NCBI RefSeq assembly: GCF_022429645.1
Contig: NZ_CP092480.1
Location: 1,904,501-1,968,500 of the forward strand
Origin: Lutibacter sp. A80
GTDB taxonomy: Bacteria > Bacteroidota > Bacteroidia > Flavobacteriales > Flavobacteriaceae
Length of the DNA stretch: 64,000 nucleotides
Direction of reading: 5' to 3'
This document shows, piece after piece, positions 35,743 to 44,482 of the stretch. Position 1 is the first letter of the stretch. Each line of letters starts with the position of its first letter. The translations under genes and the position numbers were made by a program. The notes beneath the pieces were generated by a model. The model was not told where the DNA came from. It saw only the letters and a program-made list of their open reading frames with translations, and searched no databases.

Positions 35743-37434
35743 TTACCAGCTTCCTCCGCCTCCGCCTCCGAAACCTCCACCTGAAGAACCTCCTCCACCT
35801 GAAGAACTACTTGAAGGTGTGCTAACCATAGCAGATTTAGCTGTATTAATTGAATTTGAAAAAGAGTTGGTAAAATTATGCATATTTACCACTCCTGAAG
35901 ATGAACTATACCAGCTTGGCGGTTGTAAGTTAAGATCTTCAAACTTTTTTGACCAACTATTAAACATCCCAAATGCAAGTGCATAGCCCATTGTAGATTC
36001 AAAATAAGTTGGATTATCTTTTAAAAGCATTTTTAATTTATTTTCTTCAGCTACTTTAATAAATTGTTTAAACCCTTTTAATTCAGAAAAAAGAGTATTC
36101 CCTATTGCATTTTTTTTAACTAAATAAAATGACATAATCAATAAAAATATTGCGACTGGTATAACAGAAAGAGCTGCTAAAAGTCCCCAAATATTTAAAA
36201 AGATAAAAAAACTTAAAATTGTAATAATTAAAATTGCAACAATTACCTTAGTTTGCATTTTTCTAGCTGCTTCAACATAGTAAATTTGTGCTTTTTCTTT
36301 TAAAACCTTTTTTGCTTCAAACATGGTAGTATAAAAAGTATTTTTTAAACTACTAATCAATACTTCGTTAGAACCCTCTTTATGAAAACTACCAAAAAGA
36401 CCTTTAAAAATTTTCTTTTCATACTCTGGAGCATCAACAGGCAAAGCTTTTAATGAAATTAATTTAGTATCTTCTTTTGAAAAAAACCCATCTTTTGCAA
36501 TATATTCCATTTTAATAATTCCACGTGAGCCCCAGTGTGGTATAAGCGAAATTAAATCTTGTGTATCGCCTCTATCGTTAATTAAAAAACCAGCCATTGC
36601 AGGATCTACACCACTTGGCGGAAAATAACTAATAGCTGCTACTACTTCATCATCTTTTCCAAATTTATTCCAAACCCAATAGAATGCCGCTAAAAACAAC
36701 CCAATTAATAATGTCCAGCCATAATTAGTCCAAAATGGCCATAAAGGCTTTATTTCGGTTATAGAATTGGGTGGAAGGTTTAATAATACCGTAACGCTTT
36801 GTCCGAAAGCAGATTTAAAATTGGTTGTGCTTTTGGCTGTATAAACACCATTAGAATACGTAATTTCAAACTCATTATTATTTTTAGTAGTACCTGTATC
36901 TCCTGAGTACACAAAAATATTATTTAAATTTGTAGCTATATTTTCTGGAAGATGAATTGTAAAATCTAATTGTTGAAAAACAGTATTCCATCCATCTGGC
37001 TTTACATTCCAGTAAAATTGTACTTTAGAATCATCAAAAAGAAAAGCATTATAAACTCTATATTTTATTTGATAATGTTGTGGACCAATTAGTGAAATAT
37101 TTTTATCTCCTATTTTTATATTAAGCCTATCACTTAATTGTTGTTCAAAATCGAAATCAACATCAAACTTATAATTTGGAACTTCAACATTTTTAATTTT
37201 TATTTTACGTTTTTCTTGGGTTCCTTCTGCTGTTAGTAAGTTGTATTTGGTTTGTATATCTCGATAAATACCGTGTTTATGTATCTCGAAAGTAAGATCA
37301 TAATTTTCAACAACATCAAAATAACCTTCTTCGTGAATAAAAATTTCTATATGACTTTTATTCACCGTAAAATCTTGTGCTACAGCTTTATAAAAAAATA
37401 AAAACCCGAAAAGAAGTAAGTATACTTTTTTCAT
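35743..37434 (-). CDS. DUF2207 membrane protein with glycine-rich tail
   Basis: This 563-residue protein has a signal peptide (to VAQ, about residue 19) and an extracytoplasmic DUF2207 domain. A membrane segment lies near 245 (WTLLIGLFLAAFYWVW) and a further hydrophobic pair near 400-440. The Gly/Ser-rich C-terminus ends in GGGSW, typical of the family. DUF2207 proteins are regularly encoded beside LemA, as here (11-base gap). The function is not established; a role in the envelope is usually assumed. Confidence 0.88.
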   Translation of the reverse strand: MKKVYLLLFGFLFFYKAVAQDFTVNKSHIEIFIHEEGYFDVVENYDLTFEIHKHGIYRDIQTKYNLLTAEGTQEKRKIKIKNVEVPNYKFDVDFDFEQQLSDRLNIKIGDKNISLIGPQHYQIKYRVYNAFLFDDSKVQFYWNVKPDGWNTVFQQLDFTIHLPENIATNLNNIFVYSGDTGTTKNNNEFEITYSNGVYTAKSTTNFKSAFGQSVTVLLNLPPNSITEIKPLWPFWTNYGWTLLIGLFLAAFYWVWNKFGKDDEVVAAISYFPPSGVDPAMAGFLINDRGDTQDLISLIPHWGSRGIIKMEYIAKDGFFSKEDTKLISLKALPVDAPEYEKKIFKGLFGSFHKEGSNEVLISSLKNTFYTTMFEAKKVLKEKAQIYYVEAARKMQTKVIVAILIITILSFFIFLNIWGLLAALSVIPVAIFLLIMSFYLVKKNAIGNTLFSELKGFKQFIKVAEENKLKMLLKDNPTYFESTMGYALAFGMFNSWSKKFEDLNLQPPSWYSSSSGVVNMHNFTNSFSNSINTAKSAMVSTPSSSSSGGGGSSGGGFGGGGGGSW

Positions 37435-37445
37435 AATTATTAGGC

Positions 37446-37997
37446 TTAGTCAAAACTTACTTTAACATTTTCTCTACTTACATCATCAACTTCAAAAAAG
37501 TCGAAATGTTGATAATTAAATACCCCAGCAAATAAGGCTCCAGGTAAACTTTCTCCATAGGTGTTATTTTCTCTTACAGTACCGTTGTAATACCTACGAC
37601 TGCGTTCTAAATTTTCTTCAATTTCATTAAGTTTTTGCTGTAAATCCAAATAATTTGTATTTGCTTTTAAGTCTGGATAGGCTTCGCTTAAAGCAAAAAT
37701 ACTACGCAACGTTTTTTGCAATTGATTTTCGGCTTTTATCTGAGCATTTATATCCGTTGAAGGTACTTCCATAGCGGAATTTCTTGCTTTTATAACATTT
37801 TCTAATGTAGCTTTTTCATGTTTTGCATAACCTTTTACGGTTTCAACAAGATTTGGTATTAAATCATATCGGCGTTTTAATGCTACATCAATATTACTCC
37901 AGGCATCTTTTACAACATTCCTATTTTTTACAAATCTGTTAAAGACAGTTACAATAAAAAAAATAATGATTACAAGGGCTCCTAAGAAAATAAACAT
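37446..37997 (-). CDS. lemA: LemA family protein
   Basis: This 183-residue protein has one N-terminal membrane helix, then a helical domain with FNRFVKNRNVVKDAWSNIDVALKRRYDLIPNLVETVKGY, the LemA signature, and RRYYNGTVRENN toward the end. LemA proteins are membrane-anchored helical bundles of unknown role, often paired with DUF2207 or a peptidase. First gene of the lemA-DUF2207 pair. Confidence 0.92.
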   Translation of the reverse strand: MFIFLGALVIIIFFIVTVFNRFVKNRNVVKDAWSNIDVALKRRYDLIPNLVETVKGYAKHEKATLENVIKARNSAMEVPSTDINAQIKAENQLQKTLRSIFALSEAYPDLKANTNYLDLQQKLNEIEENLERSRRYYNGTVRENNTYGESLPGALFAGVFNYQHFDFFEVDDVSRENVKVSFD

Positions 37998-38176
37998 AAG
38001 ACTAATAGTTAATTTGATTTATATAAATATTTAAAATCTATGTAATTAATACATTTTACAAATACTAAGATAGTGTATTTTATATTATCTAGTATTTCAT
38101 TCATTTAAAAGAAGAAAAATAACCAACATTTAAGCTTGCTTAAACAGTGAATAATAGAACTTAAATAGAAAAGTAT

Positions 38177-38362
38177 TTAGTGTAAGGAGAAAGTAATTAA
38201 TGTGAAAATAGCAATTATTAAAAAAACGGCAATTACAACAATAAAGGTATTTTTATAGTGTTTTTTATGGATTTTTATATCCTTTCTATAACTCCAAATC
38301 ATTAAAATTGTAAATGCTATTACAAAAAAAGCTGCAAAAATAAGTTGTCCTTTACTAAACAT
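38177..38362 (-). CDS. Small two-helix membrane protein, unknown function
   Basis: In this 61-residue protein two hydrophobic helices (about 7-25 and 40-60) are joined by a basic loop (RKDIKIHKKHYKN), giving a hairpin topology with the loop probably inside. A TAnnTTTG match (TATTTTTG, 38392-38385) with a TTG 16 bases further upstream lies 23 bases before the start, which supports expression. Family not recognised. Confidence 0.65.
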   Translation of the reverse strand: MFSKGQLIFAAFFVIAFTILMIWSYRKDIKIHKKHYKNTFIVVIAVFLIIAIFTLITFSLH

Positions 38363-38477
38363 ATCTAATGAATGTATTTGAAATCAAAAATACATAAATT
38401 TTCTATAACAATTACTTCTCTTTAAACTGACTTTAAGTATTTCTCTAAAATTAAATTGAATGAACATACAATCACAT

Positions 38478-39056
38478 TTAGTATCTAAACTGCCTTGGTT
38501 TCAAATTTTTACTCGCATTATAAGCTATTTCAAAAACCCTCTTTTTTCTAGTCTCTTTCCGTTTAGCAGAAACAATCCAGTACAATAAAATCTTTTTATT
38601 AGAATTACTTAGTCTTTTAAAAAATGTTAAGGAGTTATTATGCTTTGTAAATTCTTCCTTTAAATCTTCTGGTATTATTAGAGCTTCAATCTGACCTAAA
38701 AATGTCCAAGAACCATTTGCTTTGGCAATTTCAATACTTTTATAACCATTTTCTTTCATAAGACCTTGCTCTATTAAGAATTGAACTTTATCCTTATTAA
38801 TTTTAGACCAATTACTTTTTGGTTTACGTTTGCTAAAATATTGCTTATATGTTTCTGTATCTATTGTTTTTTTAACACTATCAATCCAACCAAAACAAAG
38901 TGCTTGATCTACAGAATCGCTCCAACTTAGATTAAATTTAGGAGATTTTTTCTTATAAAATATCAACCAAACTCCATCTTTTTTATTGTGATTTAGTTCT
39001 AACCATTTTCTCCAATCTTGGTAGTTAGCAGGACAATAATCTTCAACGTTTTTCAT
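38478..39056 (-). CDS. YdeI/OmpD-associated family protein
   Basis: This 192-residue protein has the YdeI pattern: NYQDWRKWLELNHNKKDGVWLIFYKK, SWSDSVDQALCFGWIDS (conserved), YKQYFSKRKPKSNWSKIN, and a C-terminal helical part with WIVSAKRKETRKKR. Its function is poorly defined. It follows the cox operon terminator. Confidence 0.87.
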   Translation of the reverse strand: MKNVEDYCPANYQDWRKWLELNHNKKDGVWLIFYKKKSPKFNLSWSDSVDQALCFGWIDSVKKTIDTETYKQYFSKRKPKSNWSKINKDKVQFLIEQGLMKENGYKSIEIAKANGSWTFLGQIEALIIPEDLKEEFTKHNNSLTFFKRLSNSNKKILLYWIVSAKRKETRKKRVFEIAYNASKNLKPRQFRY

Positions 39057-39091
39057 ACCATACTATTTTAGGAAGGAATAATTCTAAATTA

Positions 39092-39127
39092 AAAAACGCC
39101 TTTTTAATATGTTAAAAAGGCGTTTTT
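39092..39127 (-). terminator. Terminator of the act-cox cluster
   Basis: A perfect 16-bp stem (39092-39107 with 39112-39127) has a 4-nt loop and core ACGCCTTTTTAA. It ends in six T on the minus strand, 20 bases after coxA. Its symmetry would let it work in both directions. Confidence 0.9.
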
Positions 39128-39146
39128 GATATTATATTTCTAAAAA

Positions 39147-40898
39147 TTAAGATTCTTCTTCTCCCTCTTTTAGAGGTGTAGATTGCAAAACAAAATCTTC
39201 ATCTAATCCTGGTTTACTATAATCATAAGCCCATCTATGCACTTCTGGAATTTCACCTGGCCAGTTTCCGTGAACATGTTCAACCGGAGTTGTCCATTCT
39301 AAAGTATTTGCTTTCCAAGGGTTTTGTGTTGCTTTTTTACCTTTATAAATACTAATAAAGAAGTTTGCCAAGAAAATTAACTGAGCAGCTCCTCCCATTA
39401 TTGCAAACATTGTAATTACAATATTAACATCAGCTACATCATCAAATAAAGGAAAAGCAGTATTTGCATAATACCTACGTGGTAAACCTGCTAAACCTAC
39501 AAAATGCATTGGGAAGAAAACTCCATAAGCAGCAACTACAGTTATCCAAAAATGCCAGTATCCCAATGTTTTATTCATCATTCTACCATACATTTTAGGG
39601 AACCAATGATACACTCCTGCAAACATACCATAAATAGCAGATACACCCATTACTAAATGAAAGTGTGCAACAACAAAATAAGTATCATGTACATTAATAT
39701 CTAAAGCACTATCTCCAAGAACTAGTCCTGTTAACCCTCCAGAAATAAATGTTGAAACAAATCCAATGGAAAAAAGCATTGCGGTATTCATTTGAATATT
39801 TCCTTTCCACATAGTTGTTAGCCAGTTAAAAGCTTTAACTGCAGAAGGAATTGCAATTAATAAGGTTGTAAATGTAAATACAGAACCTAAAAACGGATTC
39901 ATACCTGAAACAAACATATGATGCCCCCAAACAATTGTAGATAAAAACGCAATTGCTATAATAGATCCAATCATGGCTCTATAACCAAATATTGGCTTTC
40001 TAGAATTACAAGCTATAATTTCTGATACAATTCCCATTGCTGGTAAAATAACTATATAAACTTCTGGATGTCCTAAGAACCAGAATAAGTGTTCGAATAA
40101 TACTGGAGAACCTCCTTGATAGTGTAATACTTCACCTTGAATAAATATATCTGACAAGAAGAATGATGTTCCAAAACTTCTATCAAAAATTAATAACAAA
40201 GCAGCAGATAATAAAACTGGGAATGATACTACACCAATAATTGCAGTAACAAAGAATGCCCATATTGTTAATGGTAATCTTGTCATTTTCATTCCAACAG
40301 TTCTTAAATTTAATACTGTTACAATATAATTTAAAGCTCCGATTAATGAAGATGCAATAAATATTGCCATTGAAATTAACCAAAGTGTCATACCCATTCC
40401 AGAACCAGGTATTGCTTGTGGTAAAGCACTTAAAGGTGGATAAATTGTCCAACCTGCAGAAGCTGGTCCAGCTTCAACAAAAAGTGATATAACCATAATT
40501 ATACTTGATAAGAAGAATAACCAATACGAAACCATATTTAAAAACCCTGAAGCCATATCTCTTGCACCAATTTGTAAAGGAATTAAAAGGTTACTAAAGG
40601 TACCACTTAAACCAGCTGTTAATACAAAAAATACCATTATAGTACCGTGTATAGTAACAAGGGCTAAATATATATCTGGAGACATTACACCTCCGTCTTG
40701 ATGGTTTCCTAAAAATGCTTCAATAATTGTAAAAGATCTATCTGGCCAAGCAATTTGTAAACGAAATAGCATTGACATAAATACACCTATAATACCCATA
40801 AAAATACCAGTAACTAAATACTGTTTAGAAATCATTTTATGGTCAGTACTAAAAACGTATTTAGTAATGAATGTTTCTTTATGATGATGATCTGACAT
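39147..40898 (-). CDS. ctaD: Cytochrome c oxidase subunit I
   Basis: This 583-residue heme-copper oxidase subunit has about 12 helices. WFLGHPEVYIVILP carries the CuB His and the cross-linked Tyr, WGHHMF the two further CuB His, and DTYFVVAHFHLVMG the heme a/a3 His pair. It reduces O2 to water and pumps protons at the inner membrane. It lies 38 bases after coxB and is the last gene of the respiratory block, so it receives electrons from alternative complex III through subunit II. Confidence 0.96.
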   Translation of the reverse strand: MSDHHHKETFITKYVFSTDHKMISKQYLVTGIFMGIIGVFMSMLFRLQIAWPDRSFTIIEAFLGNHQDGGVMSPDIYLALVTIHGTIMVFFVLTAGLSGTFSNLLIPLQIGARDMASGFLNMVSYWLFFLSSIIMVISLFVEAGPASAGWTIYPPLSALPQAIPGSGMGMTLWLISMAIFIASSLIGALNYIVTVLNLRTVGMKMTRLPLTIWAFFVTAIIGVVSFPVLLSAALLLIFDRSFGTSFFLSDIFIQGEVLHYQGGSPVLFEHLFWFLGHPEVYIVILPAMGIVSEIIACNSRKPIFGYRAMIGSIIAIAFLSTIVWGHHMFVSGMNPFLGSVFTFTTLLIAIPSAVKAFNWLTTMWKGNIQMNTAMLFSIGFVSTFISGGLTGLVLGDSALDINVHDTYFVVAHFHLVMGVSAIYGMFAGVYHWFPKMYGRMMNKTLGYWHFWITVVAAYGVFFPMHFVGLAGLPRRYYANTAFPLFDDVADVNIVITMFAIMGGAAQLIFLANFFISIYKGKKATQNPWKANTLEWTTPVEHVHGNWPGEIPEVHRWAYDYSKPGLDEDFVLQSTPLKEGEEES

Positions 40899-40936
40899 AA
40901 TTTATTTTTTTAGTAGTGTAGTAGTAGTTAGTTTAG

Positions 40937-41944
40937 TTATTGCACAACTTGCGCCATCGTTTTTTGGTCTTTCATCCAATTGTTAAAATCAGCTTCTTCT
41001 TCAACAATAATTTTCATCTGCATATTGTAATGAGAAGAACCACAAATTTTGTTGCATAAAAGTAAATAATCAAACTCATAAGGATCTTCTCCTTTTTCAG
41101 CTCTAATTTTATTAATTCCTTCAACTTTAGCTATAGTTTCATCATTTAACCTCATTTCTTCTGTAGTTAATGAAGGTGTAAATGCAAATTGAGTAACCAT
41201 ACCAGGAACACAATTCATTTGTGCTCTAAAATGCGGCATATAAGCAGAGTGCAATACATCTTGTGAACGAAACTTAAATATTACCTTTCTACCTTTTGGT
41301 AAGCGTAATTCACGAACAGGTACATCATCTAACGCATTTATATCAGACATATCTACACCCATAGTATTAATTCCTTTTATGTTTCTAACATTTGCTAGAC
41401 CTAACTCATTATCTTCTCCTGCATAACGAGCTTCCCAAGAAAACTGTTTTGCATAAACTTCAACAATTAAAGGATTTTCAGCATCTGATGGATCCATAAC
41501 ATCTACCCAAACAGATAGACCGTACAATACTAAACCTGCAAGTACAACTGCAGGAACAACAGTCCAAATCATTTCTAATTTGTGGCTGTCTGCATAAAAC
41601 AATGCTTTTCTTCCTTTTATTCCTCTGTATTTAAACGCAAAGTAGAAAAGTAGAAATTGAGTGATTGCCTGAACTACTAGAATTAATATCATAGTAACGG
41701 CATATAAAGTATCATAGCTTTCTCCTTCAACAGAAGCTGCATCTGGTAGTAAAATCACCGAGTATTTTACAAACGTAAAGATCATTAATCCATAGAAGAA
41801 AATTCCAAAAATTGCGAATAAAATACCTTGGGTATTATTATCTTTTTCGGTAGCTATTACGCTTTTAAATTTTAGAATACTTGCAACTTGCCAAATAGCT
41901 ACGGCAACAACAATTGCCAGTAAAATATAAAGTAATGCTGTCAT
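40937..41944 (-). CDS. ctaC: Cytochrome c oxidase subunit II
   Basis: This 335-residue protein has N-terminal membrane helices and a cupredoxin domain with the CuA site: DVLHSAYMPHFRAQMN, then LLCNKICGSSHYNM, which provides two Cys, His and Met. WTVVPAVVLAGLVLY is the typical second transmembrane segment. No cytochrome c domain is fused, so electrons must come from ActA/ActE or a separate carrier. A terminator and a promoter box lie between it and actF. Confidence 0.95.
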   Translation of the reverse strand: MTALLYILLAIVVAVAIWQVASILKFKSVIATEKDNNTQGILFAIFGIFFYGLMIFTFVKYSVILLPDAASVEGESYDTLYAVTMILILVVQAITQFLLFYFAFKYRGIKGRKALFYADSHKLEMIWTVVPAVVLAGLVLYGLSVWVDVMDPSDAENPLIVEVYAKQFSWEARYAGEDNELGLANVRNIKGINTMGVDMSDINALDDVPVRELRLPKGRKVIFKFRSQDVLHSAYMPHFRAQMNCVPGMVTQFAFTPSLTTEEMRLNDETIAKVEGINKIRAEKGEDPYEFDYLLLCNKICGSSHYNMQMKIIVEEEADFNNWMKDQKTMAQVVQ

Positions 41945-41973
41945 TTTTTTAGTTTAGATTTTTTTAGTTGTGC

Positions 41974-41981
41974 CAAATATA
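41974..41981 (-). promoter_or_regulatory. Promoter -7 box before coxB
   Basis: TATATTTG, a TAnnTTTG match, directly follows the T-run of the internal terminator and lies 29 bases before coxB. No clear -33 TTTG. Confidence 0.5.
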
Positions 41982-42011
41982 AAAAAAATCCTGAATATTT
42001 TGTATTCAGGA
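41981..42011 (-). terminator. Internal terminator between actF and coxB
   Basis: On the minus strand TCCTGAAT (42011-42004) pairs with ATTCAGGA (41996-41989), and eight T follow. It lies 28 bases after the actF stop. Confidence 0.8.
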
Positions 42012-42038
42012 CCCTTTTCTATGAGTATATTTTAATTT

Positions 42039-43364
42039 TTAGTAGTGATATTGTTCACTTTCTTTTGTAAATGGATTACCTTTTGCTAATAAAGGAGCTT
42101 TAGAGATTGCGTTAAACACTACATAAATAAATATTCCAAGCACTAATAATGCTGCACCTATTTCTGTAATTCCGAAGAACCATTGATCTCCAACTGTAGC
42201 AGGCATAATCATCACAAAAATATCAATATAATGTCCTATTAATATTATAATACCTGTTGAAACAATAAACCAATTTACACGTTTATAATCACTATTCATT
42301 AATACTAATAAAGGAAATACAAAGTTTAGTACTAGCATTCCTAAAAAAGGTATTTTATAATCATTAAATCTTGTAACAAAATAAGTAACTTCTTCTGGTA
42401 TATCCGCGTACCAAATCAACATAAATTGTGAAAACCATAAATATGTCCAAAAAATACTAAAACCAAACATAAACTTCGCTAAGTCATGCATGTGGCTGTC
42501 ATTTACAAATTCTAAATAACCTTTACCTTTTAAGTAAATTGAAACCAAAGCAATAGTTGTTATTGCTGAAACTATCATACTTGCAAAAAGGTACCACCCA
42601 AATAAAGTACTAAACCAGTGTGGATCTAAAGACATAATCCAATCCCAAGACATCATAGATTCTGTAACTAAAAAGAATACTAAAAATGCAGCAGAGCGTT
42701 TAAATAATTTTGTATAATTACTTAAGTCTGTAGCGTTATCTTGTGCCAATGTTAATTTTCTTGAATGCTGACGATACCATATCCAACCAGCTATATAAAT
42801 TGCCGCTCTAATTAAAAAGAATGGAACATTTAAATAACCTGCTTTATTTTGAATTAATTCATCATGTGCTACTACTTCTGGATCCATCCACACAAATAAA
42901 TGATTTAAATGTAGTGATGAAAGAACAAAAAACACAAATAATAAAATTCCTCCTATTGGTAAATAAGCTGTAATTCCTTCCATTACTCTAAATAGTACTA
43001 TAGACCATCCAGCTTGAGAAACATGTTGAATTGCGTAAAACGCTAATGTTCCTAATGAAATCATAAAAAAGAAAAATAGCGCAACATAAACTGCTGACCA
43101 AGGTTTATTCATTAAATAATGAAAAGCATGTTCTGCATGCGCATCATCTGAATGTGCTGTATCGTGTGTAGCCTCAATATCATTCGCCTGTGTATCATTT
43201 TGATGCGTTGCAGTTGCACCATGAGTATCATGACTTTCTTGAAGCATTATTTTAACATCTTCTACTGAACTTGGTGTAGTAAAAAAACCGTAAGCAACAC
43301 CTAAAATACCTACTATCATTAAGGCGTAAGAAAATGTTTTTAATTTACTTGAAAAGGTATACAT
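42039..43364 (-). CDS. actF: Alternative complex III subunit ActF
   Basis: This 441-residue integral membrane protein has about 10 helices. It belongs to the quinol:cytochrome c oxidoreductase subunit F group, related to the NrfD-like ActC. An N-terminal helix (about 12-28) is followed by a His-rich extracytoplasmic loop with eight His between residues 45 and 82. Core segments include SMMSWDWIMSLDPHWFSTLFGWY, typical of ActF. It is the sixth act gene, 28 bases after actE. Confidence 0.92.
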   Translation of the reverse strand: MYTFSSKLKTFSYALMIVGILGVAYGFFTTPSSVEDVKIMLQESHDTHGATATHQNDTQANDIEATHDTAHSDDAHAEHAFHYLMNKPWSAVYVALFFFFMISLGTLAFYAIQHVSQAGWSIVLFRVMEGITAYLPIGGILLFVFFVLSSLHLNHLFVWMDPEVVAHDELIQNKAGYLNVPFFLIRAAIYIAGWIWYRQHSRKLTLAQDNATDLSNYTKLFKRSAAFLVFFLVTESMMSWDWIMSLDPHWFSTLFGWYLFASMIVSAITTIALVSIYLKGKGYLEFVNDSHMHDLAKFMFGFSIFWTYLWFSQFMLIWYADIPEEVTYFVTRFNDYKIPFLGMLVLNFVFPLLVLMNSDYKRVNWFIVSTGIIILIGHYIDIFVMIMPATVGDQWFFGITEIGAALLVLGIFIYVVFNAISKAPLLAKGNPFTKESEQYHY

Positions 43365-43392
43365 ATCTTTAAATTCTATCTTAGTAAAAGTG

Positions 43393-43947
43393 TTATTTTA
43401 ATAATTCAGTTCTAAGTTGTTGCACGTACATAGTAACTTGCCAACGTTCCTTAGTTGTTAATTGGGAAGCATGAGAACCCATTAAGTTTCTACCGTGCAT
43501 AATTACATGGTAAATACTTCCTTCGGTAATATCTCTATCTTTATAATTAGGTACTCCCAAAAACTTTTCTCTTTCAACCAATACTCCATCTCCTGCTCCA
43601 GATTTACCATGACAAGATAAACAGTATATATTGTACATTTTTTCACCATTTTCTAAATTAGCTTCAGAAATCTCTAAAGGATTTTTAAGTTCTAATTTAG
43701 CCGTTTCATAACCTTCATTAGTATCTGTATATTCGTAAGGTACGTTACCTCTAGCAATAGTTCCTTCAGCAGGTAACTGCGTAGTCATACCATTAGAATA
43801 ATTAGGATTTTCTGAATACGTTTCATAGCCAACAGACTTATACATATCTGGCATATACTGATAATTTGGTTTTGATTTATCTCCCCAACAAGATGATAAA
43901 ACAATTAAGAATACCAGTGCAATTGTTATTTTTAAAATGTTCTTCAT
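43393..43947 (-). CDS. actE: Alternative complex III monoheme cytochrome ActE
   Basis: This 184-residue lipoprotein (SSC, Cys 20) has one c-type heme site CLSCH and a distal Met in RNLMGSH-like context. RGNVPYEY and MYNIYCLSCHGKSGAGDG are typical of ActE, which carries electrons from ActA toward the oxidase on the periplasmic side. Five bases separate it from actD. Confidence 0.93.
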   Translation of the reverse strand: MKNILKITIALVFLIVLSSCWGDKSKPNYQYMPDMYKSVGYETYSENPNYSNGMTTQLPAEGTIARGNVPYEYTDTNEGYETAKLELKNPLEISEANLENGEKMYNIYCLSCHGKSGAGDGVLVEREKFLGVPNYKDRDITEGSIYHVIMHGRNLMGSHASQLTTKERWQVTMYVQQLRTELLK

Positions 43948-43952
43948 TTTAA

Positions 43953-44477
43953 TTAATGCTTTTCAGTTACTTTAATTTCAACAGTTCCAGTGTTTTCTAA
44001 AAATGAAACCAATTCTTTTTCATTTCCATCAACAGCAACCTCCATAACAAACATATCGTCTGTAGTTCTAGGGTCTGGATTTTCAGCTTCTTTAAATGGC
44101 CATAATCTACTTCTCATATAAAAAGTAATTACCATTAAATGCGCTGCAAAAAACACACTCATTTCAAACATAATAGGTACAAATGCTGGCATATTTTGTA
44201 AAAATGTAAAACTTGGTTTACCTCCAATATCTTGTGGCCATTCTTCTATCATCATATAATTCATCATCCAAATAGAAAATACGAAACCAACACAACCATA
44301 CATAAAAGCAGTAATTGCAATTCGTGTTCCTTTTAGCCCCATTGCTTTATCTAATCCATGAACTGGAAATGGTGTATAAACTTCTTCGATATGATGATTT
44401 GCTGCACGAACTTCTTTTACAGCATCCATAAGGATATCATCATCATTATACATTGCTTGTATTACTTTTGAGCTCAT
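43953..44477 (-). CDS. actD: Alternative complex III subunit ActD (DUF3341)
   Basis: This 174-residue protein has a soluble N-terminal part (HHIEEVYTPFPVHGLDKAMG, the DUF3341 signature) followed by two membrane helices (about 57-77 and 101-121). It is a structural subunit of the complex. Gaps of 5 bases on each side place it in the act operon. Confidence 0.93.
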   Translation of the reverse strand: MSSKVIQAMYNDDDILMDAVKEVRAANHHIEEVYTPFPVHGLDKAMGLKGTRIAITAFMYGCVGFVFSIWMMNYMMIEEWPQDIGGKPSFTFLQNMPAFVPIMFEMSVFFAAHLMVITFYMRSRLWPFKEAENPDPRTTDDMFVMEVAVDGNEKELVSFLENTGTVEIKVTEKH

Positions 44478-44482
44478 AATTA

